A stretch of 32,073 nt of DNA from NCBI GenBank assembly GCA_035708065.1, contig DASSTC010000034.1, forward strand, positions 1 to 32,073, given 5' to 3'. Made by a program: the position numbers and the translations under genes. Below the pieces are notes generated by a model, which searched no databases, was not told the origin of the DNA, and was given only the letters and a program-made list of their open reading frames with translations. Positions 14,817-22,405 of the stretch are shown here, piece after piece (the stretch's first letter is position 1; each line of letters begins with the position of its first letter). The stretch is from JAICUY01 sp035708065. GTDB taxonomy: Bacteria > Chloroflexota > Limnocylindria > QHBO01.

Positions 14817-15680
14817 TCAGTCGGCGTTTCTCGACGGCAGTGTCAGCCCGACGACCCCGAGCGTGAGCAGCGCGCTGACGGCGCCGACCCATAGCTGCAT
14901 GCCGAAGCCGTCGATGAAGAAGCTCGTGGACGGGCGGATCGTCAACACCTGGATGACCTGCAACGCATCGACCCCCAGCGCCGCAACGGCGACCGCTGCC
15001 AGCGGAACCCAGAAGCGACCGGGCCGCTCACCGTCGAGCCACGCGCCGATCGGCACGGCGAGCCAGGCACCGATGGCGATGGTCGTGGCGAGATCCAGTC
15101 CGATGAGTGCCACGTTCACGCCGGTGAGGTCGAACCGCAGGTAGGTCAGCGTGTTGGGCAGGAGCCCGATGGCGATGACGACTGCCGTCGTCGCGATCGC
15201 GCGCGAACTCGGCCATCGAACGCGGATGAGCATCAGACCGGCTGCCATCAGCACGAGGCCGATGAAACGCACGAGCGTGGCGATCGGGGCGAAGTTGGAG
15301 GCGAAGACGACCTGCTCCGCGTCCATCGCCTGGCCGGCCCACCAGGTGAAGGCGGCGTTGAACAACGTCCACGCTGCGACGAGCCCGGCGCCGACCAGCA
15401 GCAACGGGTGGCTGCGCGCCGCGGACGGCACGCGATACAGGATCGCAGCCGGCAGGAGAACGGTCGCCACATTGCCGAGGCCATGGACGAGCACCAGCGG
15501 TGCGCCCGTCTCGCCAGAGACGATGACACCCGGCACGGGAGCAAGCTCCAGGCGCACCTGCTGGACGACGAGCCAGGCTTCGACGAGCGCCATCACCACG
15601 AATAGCCAGCCGAGTGGCGGCAGAACGCGCCTCGCGTCGTCCGCGTTGCGTGTATCGAGGGTGCCGCTCTCCGCCGTCAT
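14817..15680 (-). CDS. Multi-helix membrane protein, unknown function
   Basis: A 287-residue hydrophobic protein with about eight predicted membrane helices, a polar N-terminal tail of about 22 residues (MTAESGTLDTRNADDARRV) and very short loops. No transporter or enzyme motif is recognised. It lies 35 bases upstream of the Ada/Ogt gene on the same strand and could be co-transcribed with it. Consistent helix spacing and codon use make the frame convincing. Confidence 0.75.
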   Translation of the reverse strand: MTAESGTLDTRNADDARRVLPPLGWLFVVMALVEAWLVVQQVRLELAPVPGVIVSGETGAPLVLVHGLGNVATVLLPAAILYRVPSAARSHPLLLVGAGLVAAWTLFNAAFTWWAGQAMDAEQVVFASNFAPIATLVRFIGLVLMAAGLMLIRVRWPSSRAIATTAVVIAIGLLPNTLTYLRFDLTGVNVALIGLDLATTIAIGAWLAVPIGAWLDGERPGRFWVPLAAVAVAALGVDALQVIQVLTIRPSTSFFIDGFGMQLWVGAVSALLTLGVVGLTLPSRNAD

Positions 15681-15720
15681 GTGCCGGACTGTGCGCCGCT
15701 GCTTGCGGCAGCGTCAACCC

Positions 15721-16137
15721 TCAGGCGTTCGCCGCCTGCGGCTGACGAAAGATCATGTTCACGGTGAACGGCGCGGTGCCGAGCAAACGATCGCCGCTGC
15801 GCAGCTCGAGCCGATGCCGCCCGATCTCGCGCACCTCCAGCCCGTTGAGGTCGGCGATGACGTTCGCGGTCGTCGTGCCGGCCGGCACCTCGATCTGCAG
15901 TCGCGGTGGATTTGGCAGCAGATCGGCGCCGCTCGGCGCCACGATCTGGAGCATGAGCGGATAGGGCCCCGGTGCCGCTTCCAGCACGGCGACGACAAAG
16001 AGGCGGCCGTGCACCGCCGGCAGCTGCGCGACGTTGATCTGGCTGAAGACGCCGATCGCGCTGATCTTGCCGTCCTTGGCGGTCAGCGCGTAGTCGCACA
16101 GCAGCAGGGTGTGGAGCTCGAGATCGTCGTCAGGCAT
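15721..16137 (-). CDS. DUF6941-like beta-sandwich protein
   Basis: A 138-residue soluble protein beginning with a segment typical of DUF6941 proteins: LLLCDYALTAKDGKISAIGVFSQI. The remainder alternates short beta-strand patterns (GRLFVVAVLEA, LMLQIVAPSGADLL, RHRLELRSGDRLLG), as in small C2- or immunoglobulin-like folds. Function of the family is not known to me. It is the last gene of a leftward run; its ATG begins three bases after the cupin stop, so translation is probably coupled. The family name is from memory of similar sequences and is less certain than the reading frame. Confidence 0.72.
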   Translation of the reverse strand: MPDDDLELHTLLLCDYALTAKDGKISAIGVFSQINVAQLPAVHGRLFVVAVLEAAPGPYPLMLQIVAPSGADLLPNPPRLQIEVPAGTTTANVIADLNGLEVREIGRHRLELRSGDRLLGTAPFTVNMIFRQPQAANA

Positions 16138-16140
16138 CGG

Positions 16141-16503
16141 TCATGTGGCGGCGTAGCGTTCGGCGCCGGCCAGGTGCAGGCTCACATACGGCTCGTCGCC
16201 GATGACCACCGAGTCGTGTCCGGGACCGATCTCGAACAGATCGCCGGGGCCGACCTCGATCACGCGGCCGTCGTCCATCTCGATCCGGTTCCGCCCCGAT
16301 AGCACCAGGCCGACGTGCGCGACCTCGCAGCTCCTCTTGCCGAGGGCGGCGCCGACGTGCTCCGACCATCGCCAACCCGGCTCGTATGCGGCGCGGCCGA
16401 CCGAGAGGCCACCGATGTTGACGAGGTCGAGGCGACCGAGCGGGAACTCGCGCTGCTCATCGGGCTCATCGAAGCGACGCACGAGCGCCGCAGACTCGGG
16501 CAT
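16141..16503 (-). CDS. Small cupin-domain protein
   Basis: A 120-residue single cupin barrel. The core pattern is visible: GWRWSEHVGAALG, then CEVAHVGLVLSGRNRIEMDDGRVIEVGPGDLFEIGPGHDSVVIGDEPYV in outline, carrying the GD-x-F and PGH segments. Classical cupin metal ligands are partly present (His in SEHVG, His in PGHDS). The ATG at 16503 has AAGGAG seven bases upstream; a GTG six bases earlier is too close to it. It follows the sixA stop by two bases and precedes the DUF6941 gene by three, in one operon. A role in sensing or binding a small ligand is plausible but not shown. Confidence 0.82.
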   Translation of the reverse strand: MPESAALVRRFDEPDEQREFPLGRLDLVNIGGLSVGRAAYEPGWRWSEHVGAALGKRSCEVAHVGLVLSGRNRIEMDDGRVIEVGPGDLFEIGPGHDSVVIGDEPYVSLHLAGAERYAAT

Positions 16504-16505
16504 GG

Positions 16506-16994
16506 TCACGCTCCTTCACTTCCGTAGAGGTCCGGGTCGAGCAGCCAGGCGATCTCGCCGCCGCCGGGCTCCGGGACGCCATAAAACTCGAGGCAGGCGA
16601 CGCCCGCCTTGCGCATCCGCACCGAGGACGCGCCGGTGAGCAGCTCGATCGTCTGCGACAGATCCGGCTCGTGGCCGACGAACATCACACGCCGGTCCGC
16701 CGGCCGCTGGGCGAGGAGCTGCGCGAAGCTCGACCAGTCGGCGCCCGGCGCCAGCAGGTCGTCGGCGATCGGCGCGTGCGAGAGTCCGAGGCCGTCGACG
16801 AGCAGCTCGGCGGTGCGCTCCGCGCGCCGCAGGGGTGAGGTGAAGACGACGTCGGGCCGCAGGTTGAGGCGCCGCCACGCATCGGCCGCGGCGCGCAGCT
16901 GCGTCTCGCCGTCAACGGTCAGCGCACGCGCCTGGTCGGTTCCGTCGGCCGCCCGGTCCTCGGCGATGCCGTGCCGCAGGAAGTAGAGGATCAA
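16506..16994 (-). CDS. sixA: SixA-like phosphohistidine phosphatase
   Basis: A 162-residue histidine-phosphatase-superfamily protein. The catalytic His8 lies in YFLRHGIAE, a second Arg in FTSPLRRAERTA, and the second His in VMFVGHEPDLSQ. Length and the absence of extra domains match SixA, which removes phosphate from phosphohistidine in phosphotransfer proteins. The TTG start overlaps the stop codon of hsp20 (TTGA), indicating translational coupling, and the stop lies two bases before the cupin start. No phosphotransfer (HPt) protein is adjacent, so the target is unknown. Confidence 0.88.
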   Translation of the reverse strand: MILYFLRHGIAEDRAADGTDQARALTVDGETQLRAAADAWRRLNLRPDVVFTSPLRRAERTAELLVDGLGLSHAPIADDLLAPGADWSSFAQLLAQRPADRRVMFVGHEPDLSQTIELLTGASSVRMRKAGVACLEFYGVPEPGGGEIAWLLDPDLYGSEGA

Positions 16995-17389
16995 TCGGCG
17001 TCAGCCCCGCCACGGGTGCCGACGTGTCCGCGCGTCAGGCCACGCGCCTGACCGGTGTCGTCCAGCTTCAGCTGGGCCGGCACGGTGCCGAGCGTCTTCG
17101 GCAGGGTCACGGCCAGGACCCCATTGCCGAACGCCAGGTTGGCGCGCCGCCCGTCGACGCTGCGCGGCAGCTCGATGCTCCGGTCATACGGCCCGTACGA
17201 CCACTCGCGAGCCAGGTACTCGATGCGGTCCTGCCCCTGCCCGCGCTTCTCGGCGTGGAGCGTCAGCCGGCCGTCGTGGGTGACCTCCACCGAGATGTCG
17301 GTGACGTCGACGCCGGGCATCGGCGCGACGACCATCAGCTCGCGCTCGTTCTCGTAGATGTTGACGGGGATCGCGGTGGCATCGGTCAT
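16991..17389 (-). CDS. Small heat-shock protein, Hsp20/alpha-crystallin family
   Basis: An ATP-independent chaperone that binds unfolding proteins. The 132-residue chain consists mainly of the alpha-crystallin domain: VNIYENERELMVVAPMPGV, then VEVTHDGRLTLHAEKR, SYGPYDRSIELPRSVD, and the signature GVLAVTLPKTLG. N- and C-terminal tails are short. I chose the ATG at 17389 because GGAGG lies seven bases upstream. A minus-strand -10 box (TAGCAT, 17418-17413) and a small inverted repeat AGCAC/GTGCT (17436-17451) lie upstream; no full CIRCE operator is present. It heads the hsp20-sixA-cupin-DUF6941 operon. Confidence 0.92.
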   Translation of the reverse strand: MTDATAIPVNIYENERELMVVAPMPGVDVTDISVEVTHDGRLTLHAEKRGQGQDRIEYLAREWSYGPYDRSIELPRSVDGRRANLAFGNGVLAVTLPKTLGTVPAQLKLDDTGQARGLTRGHVGTRGGADAD

Positions 17390-17776
17390 GGCGGACCTCC
17401 AGTGCAAGACCGATGCTACCGCGTGGGCCCTTGCCAGCACTAGGACGTGCTCGCTGCCGGACGGCCGCGGTCCTCCCGGAAGTCGCTGTCTTCCGCGACG
17501 ACATCGAGGCCGGCGAGATCGCGGCAGATGCGTCGATCGTCAGATTCCAGCCTCGGCGGAGTTGGGCATGCCGAACCATCCGAATCGGCCGATTCGGATT
17601 GCTGCTTGAGCGTGGCCACCCCGGCCAGGATCGTCGAATCGGCTTGCGAGACCGCCTATCTCCTGCGCGAGCGGAATGCGGCAACGACGCTGCCTGTCGC
17701 GCAGCGTATGCGGAGCGTGAGTGGAATTTGGCAACGCAGGCACCGCAAGCGCCCACGTGGCTTTGGCGCATTCACC
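17390..17776. other. Intergenic region with hsp20 promoter, palindrome and direct repeats
   Basis: About 390 bases with no convincing gene. On the right of hsp20 is its likely promoter (TAGCAT on the minus strand, 17418-17413). Further on are a perfect 22-bp palindrome (17578-17599) and an 18-bp imperfect direct repeat around GAGCGGAATGCGGCAACG (17669-17686 and 17719-17736, start to start 50 bases). A 67-codon minus-strand frame (17540-17743) crosses them but has no recognisable content. Confidence 0.5.
17578..17599. repeat. Perfect 22-bp palindrome
   Basis: ATCCGAATCGG (17578-17588) is followed without spacer by its exact reverse complement CCGATTCGGAT (17589-17599). It lies in non-coding DNA about 180 bases upstream of the hsp20 promoter and just downstream of hmgA. 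Dyad symmetry with no loop suits a dimeric DNA-binding protein better than a hairpin terminator. Confidence 0.8.
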
Positions 17777-19003
17777 TCAGTCGGGAAACGCCTCCGGACC
17801 GCGCTCGGCGAGCTCGCGCGCATGCTCGTCTGCGTCTTCGGGCGGGATCCAGCTGTACGGGTAGCGATCGTCCTCGAGCCGCGTCGCCTCCTCGGTGAGG
17901 TGCAGCGGATGGAACGTGTCGATAATCACCGCCAGCTCCTCGGTGCCCTCCTTGCCGATCGACGCCTCGACCGTCCCCGGATGCGGCCCGTGCGGGATGC
18001 CCGCCGGGTGGACCGTGAAGGACGAGATGTCGACGCCGCGACGGCTCATGAAGTTGCCGGCGACGTAGTAGATCACCTCGTCGCTGTTGATGTTGCTGTG
18101 GTTGTACGGCGCCGGGATCGACAGCGGGTGGTAGTCGAACTTGCGCGGCACGAACGAGCAGACCACGAAGTTGCGCGGCTGGAAGGTGAGGTGCACCGGC
18201 GGCGGCTGGTGGATGCGACCGGTGATCGGCTCGAAGTCGCCGATGTTGAAGGCGAACGGCCACAGGTAGCCGTCCCAGCCGACGACGTCGAACGGGTGGT
18301 GGCGGTAGTGGTAGGCGGTGATCCGGCCGCGGGTCTTGACGTCGACCACGAAATCGCCGGTCTCGGTATGCGCCGGCGCCTCATCGGGCGGACGGATGTC
18401 GCGCTGGTAGTAGGGCGAGTGCTCGAGCAGCTGCCCGTAGTCGTTGCGGTAGCGCTTCGGCGGCTCGATCTCCGAGGGGCACTCCAGCCAGAGCATGCGC
18501 TGCTCTGAGCCGGCATCGGGCCGAAGCTGGTAGGTCGTGCCGATGGGGATCACCAGGTAGTCGCCCGGCCCGTAGGGAATCGGTCCGAAGTTCGTGTCGA
18601 GGACGCCGGTGCCGGTGTGCACGAAGAACATCTCGTCGGCTTCGCCGTTGCGGTAATAGCCGGTCATCGGCTCCGCCGGCAGGACGACGCCGAAGGTCAC
18701 GTCGTGGTTGAAGAAGAGCGGCACGCGGCCGCTGATCGCGTCTCCGCGCGCCTCGAGGTCCTTGGTGTTGACCAGGTGATGCCGATGCGGCCCGTTCGTG
18801 TCCTCGTCCGACGGCTTCAGGACGACGTCGGCCACCTTCTCGATCTTGTACGCCTGGGTCGGGGGCGTGTCGTGGTAGAGCAGCGAGCTGCGCCCGGCGA
18901 AGCCCTCGACGCCGAAAAGCTCCTCGGCATAGAGATCGCCGTTCGCCTTGCGGAACTGCGTGTGGCGCTTGTGCGGCACCTCGCCGCGCCGGACGTAGAA
19001 CAT
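17777..19003 (-). CDS. hmgA: Homogentisate 1,2-dioxygenase
   Basis: Opens the ring of homogentisate, an intermediate of tyrosine and phenylalanine breakdown, to give maleylacetoacetate. The 408-residue protein contains the family's strongly conserved blocks: GWDGYLWPFAFNIGDFEP, the motif YNHSNINSDEVIYYV supplying the His and acidic iron ligands, and HPAGIPHGPHPG with the third ligand region. The N-terminal FYVRRGEVPHKRHTQFR is the normal start, so I chose the ATG at 19003. A GAGAAT box lies eight bases before it. It is of the bacterial/actinobacterial branch in length. The partner FAH-family gene is 9 kb away in the same direction. Confidence 0.93.
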   Translation of the reverse strand: MFYVRRGEVPHKRHTQFRKANGDLYAEELFGVEGFAGRSSLLYHDTPPTQAYKIEKVADVVLKPSDEDTNGPHRHHLVNTKDLEARGDAISGRVPLFFNHDVTFGVVLPAEPMTGYYRNGEADEMFFVHTGTGVLDTNFGPIPYGPGDYLVIPIGTTYQLRPDAGSEQRMLWLECPSEIEPPKRYRNDYGQLLEHSPYYQRDIRPPDEAPAHTETGDFVVDVKTRGRITAYHYRHHPFDVVGWDGYLWPFAFNIGDFEPITGRIHQPPPVHLTFQPRNFVVCSFVPRKFDYHPLSIPAPYNHSNINSDEVIYYVAGNFMSRRGVDISSFTVHPAGIPHGPHPGTVEASIGKEGTEELAVIIDTFHPLHLTEEATRLEDDRYPYSWIPPEDADEHARELAERGPEAFPD

Positions 19004-19022
19004 CAGGCCAAATTCTCCCGCG

Positions 19023-19394
19023 TCAGTGTGATATGGCGAGCCGCTCGGCGGTATCGAGCAGGTCGTCGAGGGTGAAGGGCTTGGCGATCCAGGCATCCGC
19101 CTCGAGCTCCGCGGCGAATGATTGGATGTGCCGCGATGCGGAGAGCACGAGCACTCGGGACTGCGCCGCGAGGGGCAGATTGCGCTGGTGGTTGCGGAAT
19201 TCCTGTGCCGACATGCCGGGCAGGCTCAGGTCGAGGACGATGACATGGGCCGGCCAGCCGAGATGCGACAGCGCGGCATCGGCGGACCCGACGGCGCGGA
19301 CCTCGTACCCCTCCTCGGAGAGGACATCGGCGAGCGACTCCCGCATCACGTCGTCATCCTCGACGAGAAGGATCCGCCGTGCCGGTGCGATCAC
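19023..19394 (-). CDS. Single-domain response regulator
   Basis: A 123-residue CheY-like receiver with no output domain. The acidic pocket is in LLVEDDDVM, the phospho-acceptor Asp55 in VIVLDLSLPG, and the conserved Lys105 in AWIAKPF. Lacking a DNA-binding part, it probably acts through protein contacts or as a phosphate sink. Its ATG overlaps the stop of the histidine kinase gene by four bases, so the pair is co-translated and should form a two-component system. Confidence 0.9.
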   Translation of the reverse strand: MIAPARRILLVEDDDVMRESLADVLSEEGYEVRAVGSADAALSHLGWPAHVIVLDLSLPGMSAQEFRNHQRNLPLAAQSRVLVLSASRHIQSFAAELEADAWIAKPFTLDDLLDTAERLAISH

Positions 19395-20539
19395 TGCCGG
19401 GCCTGGTGGCGCGGCAGCCAGACACTGAAGCGCGTGCCGCCGCCGGGGCGCGGAATCGCGTCGATGGTTCCGCCGTGCCGCTCGACGATCTGCTTCACGA
19501 TGTGCAGGCCGAGGCCGAGTCCCTGCACGAACTCCGCATTCCGTCCGCGCGAGAACGCGTCGAAGATGTGCAGCTTCGCCTCCTCGTCGAGGCCGATGCC
19601 ACGATCGCCGACCGCGATGAGCGCCCCGCCATCGTCCTCGGTGACCTCCACGTCGACCGCCGGACGGTCAGCGGAGTACTTCAACGCGTTATCGACGAGG
19701 TTGGTGAGCACCTGGTCGATGCGCAACGCGTCGACTTCCGCCATGACCGGCACGCTGCTGAGCAGCCGAACGCGCCCGGCTTCCTGCTCCTCGAAGCGCT
19801 CGACGACATCGGCCGCGAGTGCGGTGAGGTCCGTCTCGTCGGCGTCAAGCGACGGCGTCCCGGACGTCAGGCGGGACACGTCGAGCAGCTCATTCACCAA
19901 CGCGCCGAGGCGCTGCGTCGAACGCAGCATCCGTTCGAGGACCCGCTCGAGGCGCTCCCGGTCGAGCCGGTCGTTCGCCGCTGCCCGGACCACGCTCTCG
20001 ACCGCGAGCTGCAGGGAGGCGACGGGCGTCTTCAGCTCGTGCGAGGCGATACTCAGGAAACCGTCCCGCGCGGCGAGGGCCGCTTCGGCGGCCGCGCGCG
20101 CCTGCTCTTCGGCGGCGAGCCGCTGCCGGTGCTCCTCCGCCTCACGTCGCTCGGACATGTCGCGGGTCACCTTCGCAAAGCCATACAGCTCGCCGGAGGG
20201 AGTCCGTAACGCCGTGACGACGACGTCGGCCCAGAATCGGGTGCCGTCCTTGCGAACACGCCAGCCCTCGTCCTCGAAGCTTCCGAGGTCGGCGGCGGAG
20301 CGGAGGACGTGGGCGGGGCGCCCGGCATCGCGATCCTCCTCGGTGTAGAAGATCGAGAAGTGCTTTCCGGCAATCTCGTCGGCCGTATAGCCCTTGATCC
20401 TCTGGGCACCGCGGTTCCACGTCACCACGAGCCCTTCCGGATCGAGGAGGAAGATCGCATACTCGCGCACCGCGTCGACGAGCAGCCGGAACGACTCGTC
20501 CCCGTGCAGCAGGTCGGTGCCGCTGGTGGGAAACATCAC
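19391..20539 (-). CDS. Soluble PAS-domain sensor histidine kinase
   Basis: A 382-residue kinase without membrane segments. A PAS domain (about residues 15-130, with TWNRGAQRIKGYTADEIAGK and FAKVTRDMSER) is joined by a short Ala/Glu coiled coil to the dimerisation domain with phospho-accepting His167 in ASHELKTPV. The ATPase domain follows: NLVDNALKYS (N box), VGDRGIGL (G1), and GLGLGLHIVKQIV (G2). Its target is the receiver overlapping its 3' end. GTG 20539 and ATG 20536 are both possible starts; a TAGAAT box lies 5 or 8 bases upstream. The PAS ligand is unknown. Confidence 0.92.
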   Translation of the reverse strand: MMFPTSGTDLLHGDESFRLLVDAVREYAIFLLDPEGLVVTWNRGAQRIKGYTADEIAGKHFSIFYTEEDRDAGRPAHVLRSAADLGSFEDEGWRVRKDGTRFWADVVVTALRTPSGELYGFAKVTRDMSERREAEEHRQRLAAEEQARAAAEAALAARDGFLSIASHELKTPVASLQLAVESVVRAAANDRLDRERLERVLERMLRSTQRLGALVNELLDVSRLTSGTPSLDADETDLTALAADVVERFEEQEAGRVRLLSSVPVMAEVDALRIDQVLTNLVDNALKYSADRPAVDVEVTEDDGGALIAVGDRGIGLDEEAKLHIFDAFSRGRNAEFVQGLGLGLHIVKQIVERHGGTIDAIPRPGGGTRFSVWLPRHQARQ

Positions 20540-20544
20540 CCCCG

Positions 20545-20550
20545 ATTCTA
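20545..20550 (-). promoter_or_regulatory. -10 box of the kinase gene inside the upstream stop codon
   Basis: On the minus strand TAGAAT (20550-20545) lies 5 to 8 bases before the kinase start codons. Its first three bases are the TAG stop of the XRE-cupin gene. This allows a leaderless kinase message independent of the regulator gene. Confidence 0.5.
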
Positions 20551-21162
20551 CGGGCTGCTCGCAGCCGTCCCGGGCGGCTTGGCTCCGGGGGCTCCGAGCT
20601 CCGAGCTGCCGCCACGCGGGTAGACGATCAACAGGCGCGCCGGCGTCTCGCCAACGACTTCCACGTCGTGGGGCAGAGTGCCGTCCAGCAGGACATAGTC
20701 ACCCGGGCCGGCATCCACCACGGTTTCGCCCTGTCTGATGCGCACGGTGCCCGAGATCACGACGTGGTGCTCGTCGCCGGGATGCGAATGGAATCCGGTC
20801 GTCGACCGGGCAGCCATCGCCGCCTCGAAGATGGCGAGATCGCGTGACAGGCCGCCGTCGATCTGAGCGACCTGCCCGCCCGGGGCGATCTCACGAACCG
20901 GACGATCAGCGGCGCGCACGACGCGCGGCGGCGCGCTGGCGTCCAGCAGGAACCAGGCGATCGGAACGTCGAGCGCGGTGGCCAATGCCGCCAGGGTCTC
21001 GAGCGATGGAGACGCCTTGTCGTTCTCGACCTGGCTGAGGTAGCCGATGTTCAGCCCGGTTGCCTCGCTCACCGCGGACAGGGTCAGGCCCCGATCCTGC
21101 CGCCGATGACGGATCCGGCGACCGACCAGCGGTCGGCGACGGCGATCGGTCAGGTCAGGCAT
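20548..21162 (-). CDS. XRE-family regulator with C-terminal cupin sensor
   Basis: A 204-residue transcription factor. Residues about 18-75 form a helix-turn-helix of the XRE type (LTLSAVSEATGLNIGYLSQVENDKAS); residues about 110-195 form a cupin barrel (FHSHPGDEHHVVISGTVRIRQGE, GPGDYVLLDGTLPHDVEV) with His/Glu ligand positions for a metal or small molecule. The class typically controls a neighbouring catabolic or redox gene. I chose the ATG at 21162 because CATAAT ends six bases upstream. It is divergent from the F420-reductase-like gene and the two promoters overlap at their -35 boxes, so it probably controls both itself and that gene. The ligand is unknown. Confidence 0.9.
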   Translation of the reverse strand: MPDLTDRRRRPLVGRRIRHRRQDRGLTLSAVSEATGLNIGYLSQVENDKASPSLETLAALATALDVPIAWFLLDASAPPRVVRAADRPVREIAPGGQVAQIDGGLSRDLAIFEAAMAARSTTGFHSHPGDEHHVVISGTVRIRQGETVVDAGPGDYVLLDGTLPHDVEVVGETPARLLIVYPRGGSSELGAPGAKPPGTAASSP

Positions 21163-21168
21163 GGGCCG

Positions 21169-21197
21169 ATTATGGCGGCAGCAAAAGGTCTTGACAA
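21169..21197 (-). promoter_or_regulatory. Leftward promoter of the XRE-cupin gene
   Basis: TTGTCA (21197-21192), 17-base spacer, CATAAT (21174-21169) on the minus strand, ending six bases before the ATG. The -35 box overlaps that of the rightward promoter by five bases because the sequence CTTGACAAG is palindromic. Confidence 0.7.
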
Positions 21198-21219
21198 GCA
21201 CCAATACTTCGGCGATGAT
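21191..21219 (+). promoter_or_regulatory. Rightward promoter of the F420-reductase-like gene
   Basis: A consensus TTGACA (21191-21196), 17-base spacer and GATGAT (21214-21219) predict a start near 21226 and a leader of about 70 bases. The leader is CAA-rich and holds ACAGCAACCGAAAG twice (21252-21265 and 21272-21285), the second just before the GTG. Confidence 0.7.
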
Positions 21220-21296
21220 TGGATTACAACAAACACATCGCCTAGCAACCAACAGCAACCGAAAGCAACGGACAGCAACCGAAAGGACCCTTCACC

Positions 21297-21905
21297 GTGA
21301 AGATCGCAATCATCGGCGCAGGCAACGTGGGGAAGGCGCTTGCCACCTCCATGCAGCGCGCCGGACACGACGTCGTCATCAGCGCCAGCACGCCTGAGAG
21401 CGCCGAGAAGGCCGCACAGGAGCTGGGCGTCCGATCCGCGCAGAGCAATGTTCAGGCGGTCGAGGATGCGAATGTCGTCGTCCTCGCCGTGCCGTACCAC
21501 GCCACCGACGAGATCGTTCCGCAAATCGCGCACGTCGCGGGCGACAGGGTGATCATCGACGTCACCAACCCGCTCACCGCGGACTACTCGGGCCTCGCGA
21601 CCGACACGTCGGCGGCCGAGGAGATCCAGGAGCGCCTGCCGGCGGCCAAGGTCGTCAAGGCGTTCAACACGCTCTTCGCGTCCAACCAGGCAAACCCGAG
21701 CGCGGACGTCGATGCCTTCGTGGCGGGCGACGATCCGGACGCCAAGCAGGCGGTCATGAGCCTGGCCGATGCGATGGGCCTGAGCCCCGTCGACGTCGGT
21801 CCGCTGAAGAGCGCCCGCTACCTCGAGGGCATGGCCTTCATCAACATCGGGCTGAACGCGCGCAACGGCTGGAACTGGACTTCAGCCTGGAAGCTGGAGC
21901 GCTAG
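21297..21905 (+). CDS. NAD(P)-binding F420-oxidoreductase-like protein
   Basis: A 202-residue Rossmann protein of the coproduct family containing F420-dependent NADP reductases and related NAD(P)-binding proteins. The dinucleotide-binding loop is IAIIGAGNVGKALA at the N-terminus, followed by VVVLAVPYHATDEI and VIIDVTNPLT, and KVVKAFNTLFA, all typical of the family. It could move hydride between NADPH and F420 or another flavin-like cofactor, but the F420 contacts cannot be verified by eye. GTG start with AAAGGA upstream. It is divergent from the XRE-cupin regulator and followed after two bases by a VOC gene, which implies a co-transcribed pair. Confidence 0.88.
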   Translation: MKIAIIGAGNVGKALATSMQRAGHDVVISASTPESAEKAAQELGVRSAQSNVQAVEDANVVVLAVPYHATDEIVPQIAHVAGDRVIIDVTNPLTADYSGLATDTSAAEEIQERLPAAKVVKAFNTLFASNQANPSADVDAFVAGDDPDAKQAVMSLADAMGLSPVDVGPLKSARYLEGMAFINIGLNARNGWNWTSAWKLER

Positions 21906-21907
21906 CG

Positions 21908-22393
21908 ATGGCCATCACCCGTCTGAACCACGCGGTCCTCTACGTTCGAGACGCGGACCGCGCGGCAGACTTCTACCGGCAGGCGTTCGGCTTCGAGGAG
22001 CTCGAGCGTCCGCAGGGCATGCGCGCGGTGTTCATGCGCTCGCCGTCGGGCGGCAACCACCACGACCTGGGGCTGTTCGAGGTCGGCGCGCAGGCGCCGC
22101 GTCCACCGCGCGGATCGGTCGGCCTCTACCACCTGGCATGGCAGATCGACACGATCGAGGGGCTGGCCGAGATGGCCGGCAACCTCCGGTCGCTCGGTGC
22201 GCTGACCGGCGCATCGGACCACGGCGTCAGCAAGTCGCTCTACGGCCGGGATCCGGACGGCAACGAGTTCGAGGTGATGTGGGAGGTCCCGCGCGAGGCG
22301 TGGGGCGCCTACGAGCAGCAGGCGACGGTCATGCCACTCGACCTCGATGCCGAGGTCGCGCGCTGGGGCACGCGAAGCGCGCCGGTCGCCTGA
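21908..22393 (+). CDS. VOC-family protein, catechol-2,3-dioxygenase-like
   Basis: A 161-residue vicinal-oxygen-chelate protein with metal-ligand positions at His in LNHAVLYVRD, His in GLYHLAWQID and Glu in DPDGNEFEVMWEVPREAW. It shares long stretches with the VOC protein at 7656 (GxNHHDxGL, VGLYH, DHGVxxSLY, DPDGNE), so the two are paralogues. GGAG lies eight bases before the ATG, and the gene begins two bases after the F420-reductase-like stop. The substrate is unknown; a role with that reductase in oxidising or detoxifying a small molecule is inference from linkage. Confidence 0.88.
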   Translation: MAITRLNHAVLYVRDADRAADFYRQAFGFEELERPQGMRAVFMRSPSGGNHHDLGLFEVGAQAPRPPRGSVGLYHLAWQIDTIEGLAEMAGNLRSLGALTGASDHGVSKSLYGRDPDGNEFEVMWEVPREAWGAYEQQATVMPLDLDAEVARWGTRSAPVA

Positions 22394-22405
22394 CCCGGCG
22401 CTCGC

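Noticed and set aside
17436..17451. CIRCE (HrcA) operator upstream of hsp20
   Set aside because: Only a 5-bp inverted repeat (AGCAC/GTGCT, six-base gap) is present; the 9-bp arms of CIRCE are absent.
17540..17743. 67-codon minus-strand frame in the hmgA-hsp20 gap
   Set aside because: It runs across the palindrome and direct repeats, has no ribosome-binding site and shows no family resemblance.
22379..22401. Terminator between the VOC gene and the subtilase
   Set aside because: GCGCCGG/CCGGCGC can pair, but the left arm is inside the VOC coding end and no T-run follows on either strand.
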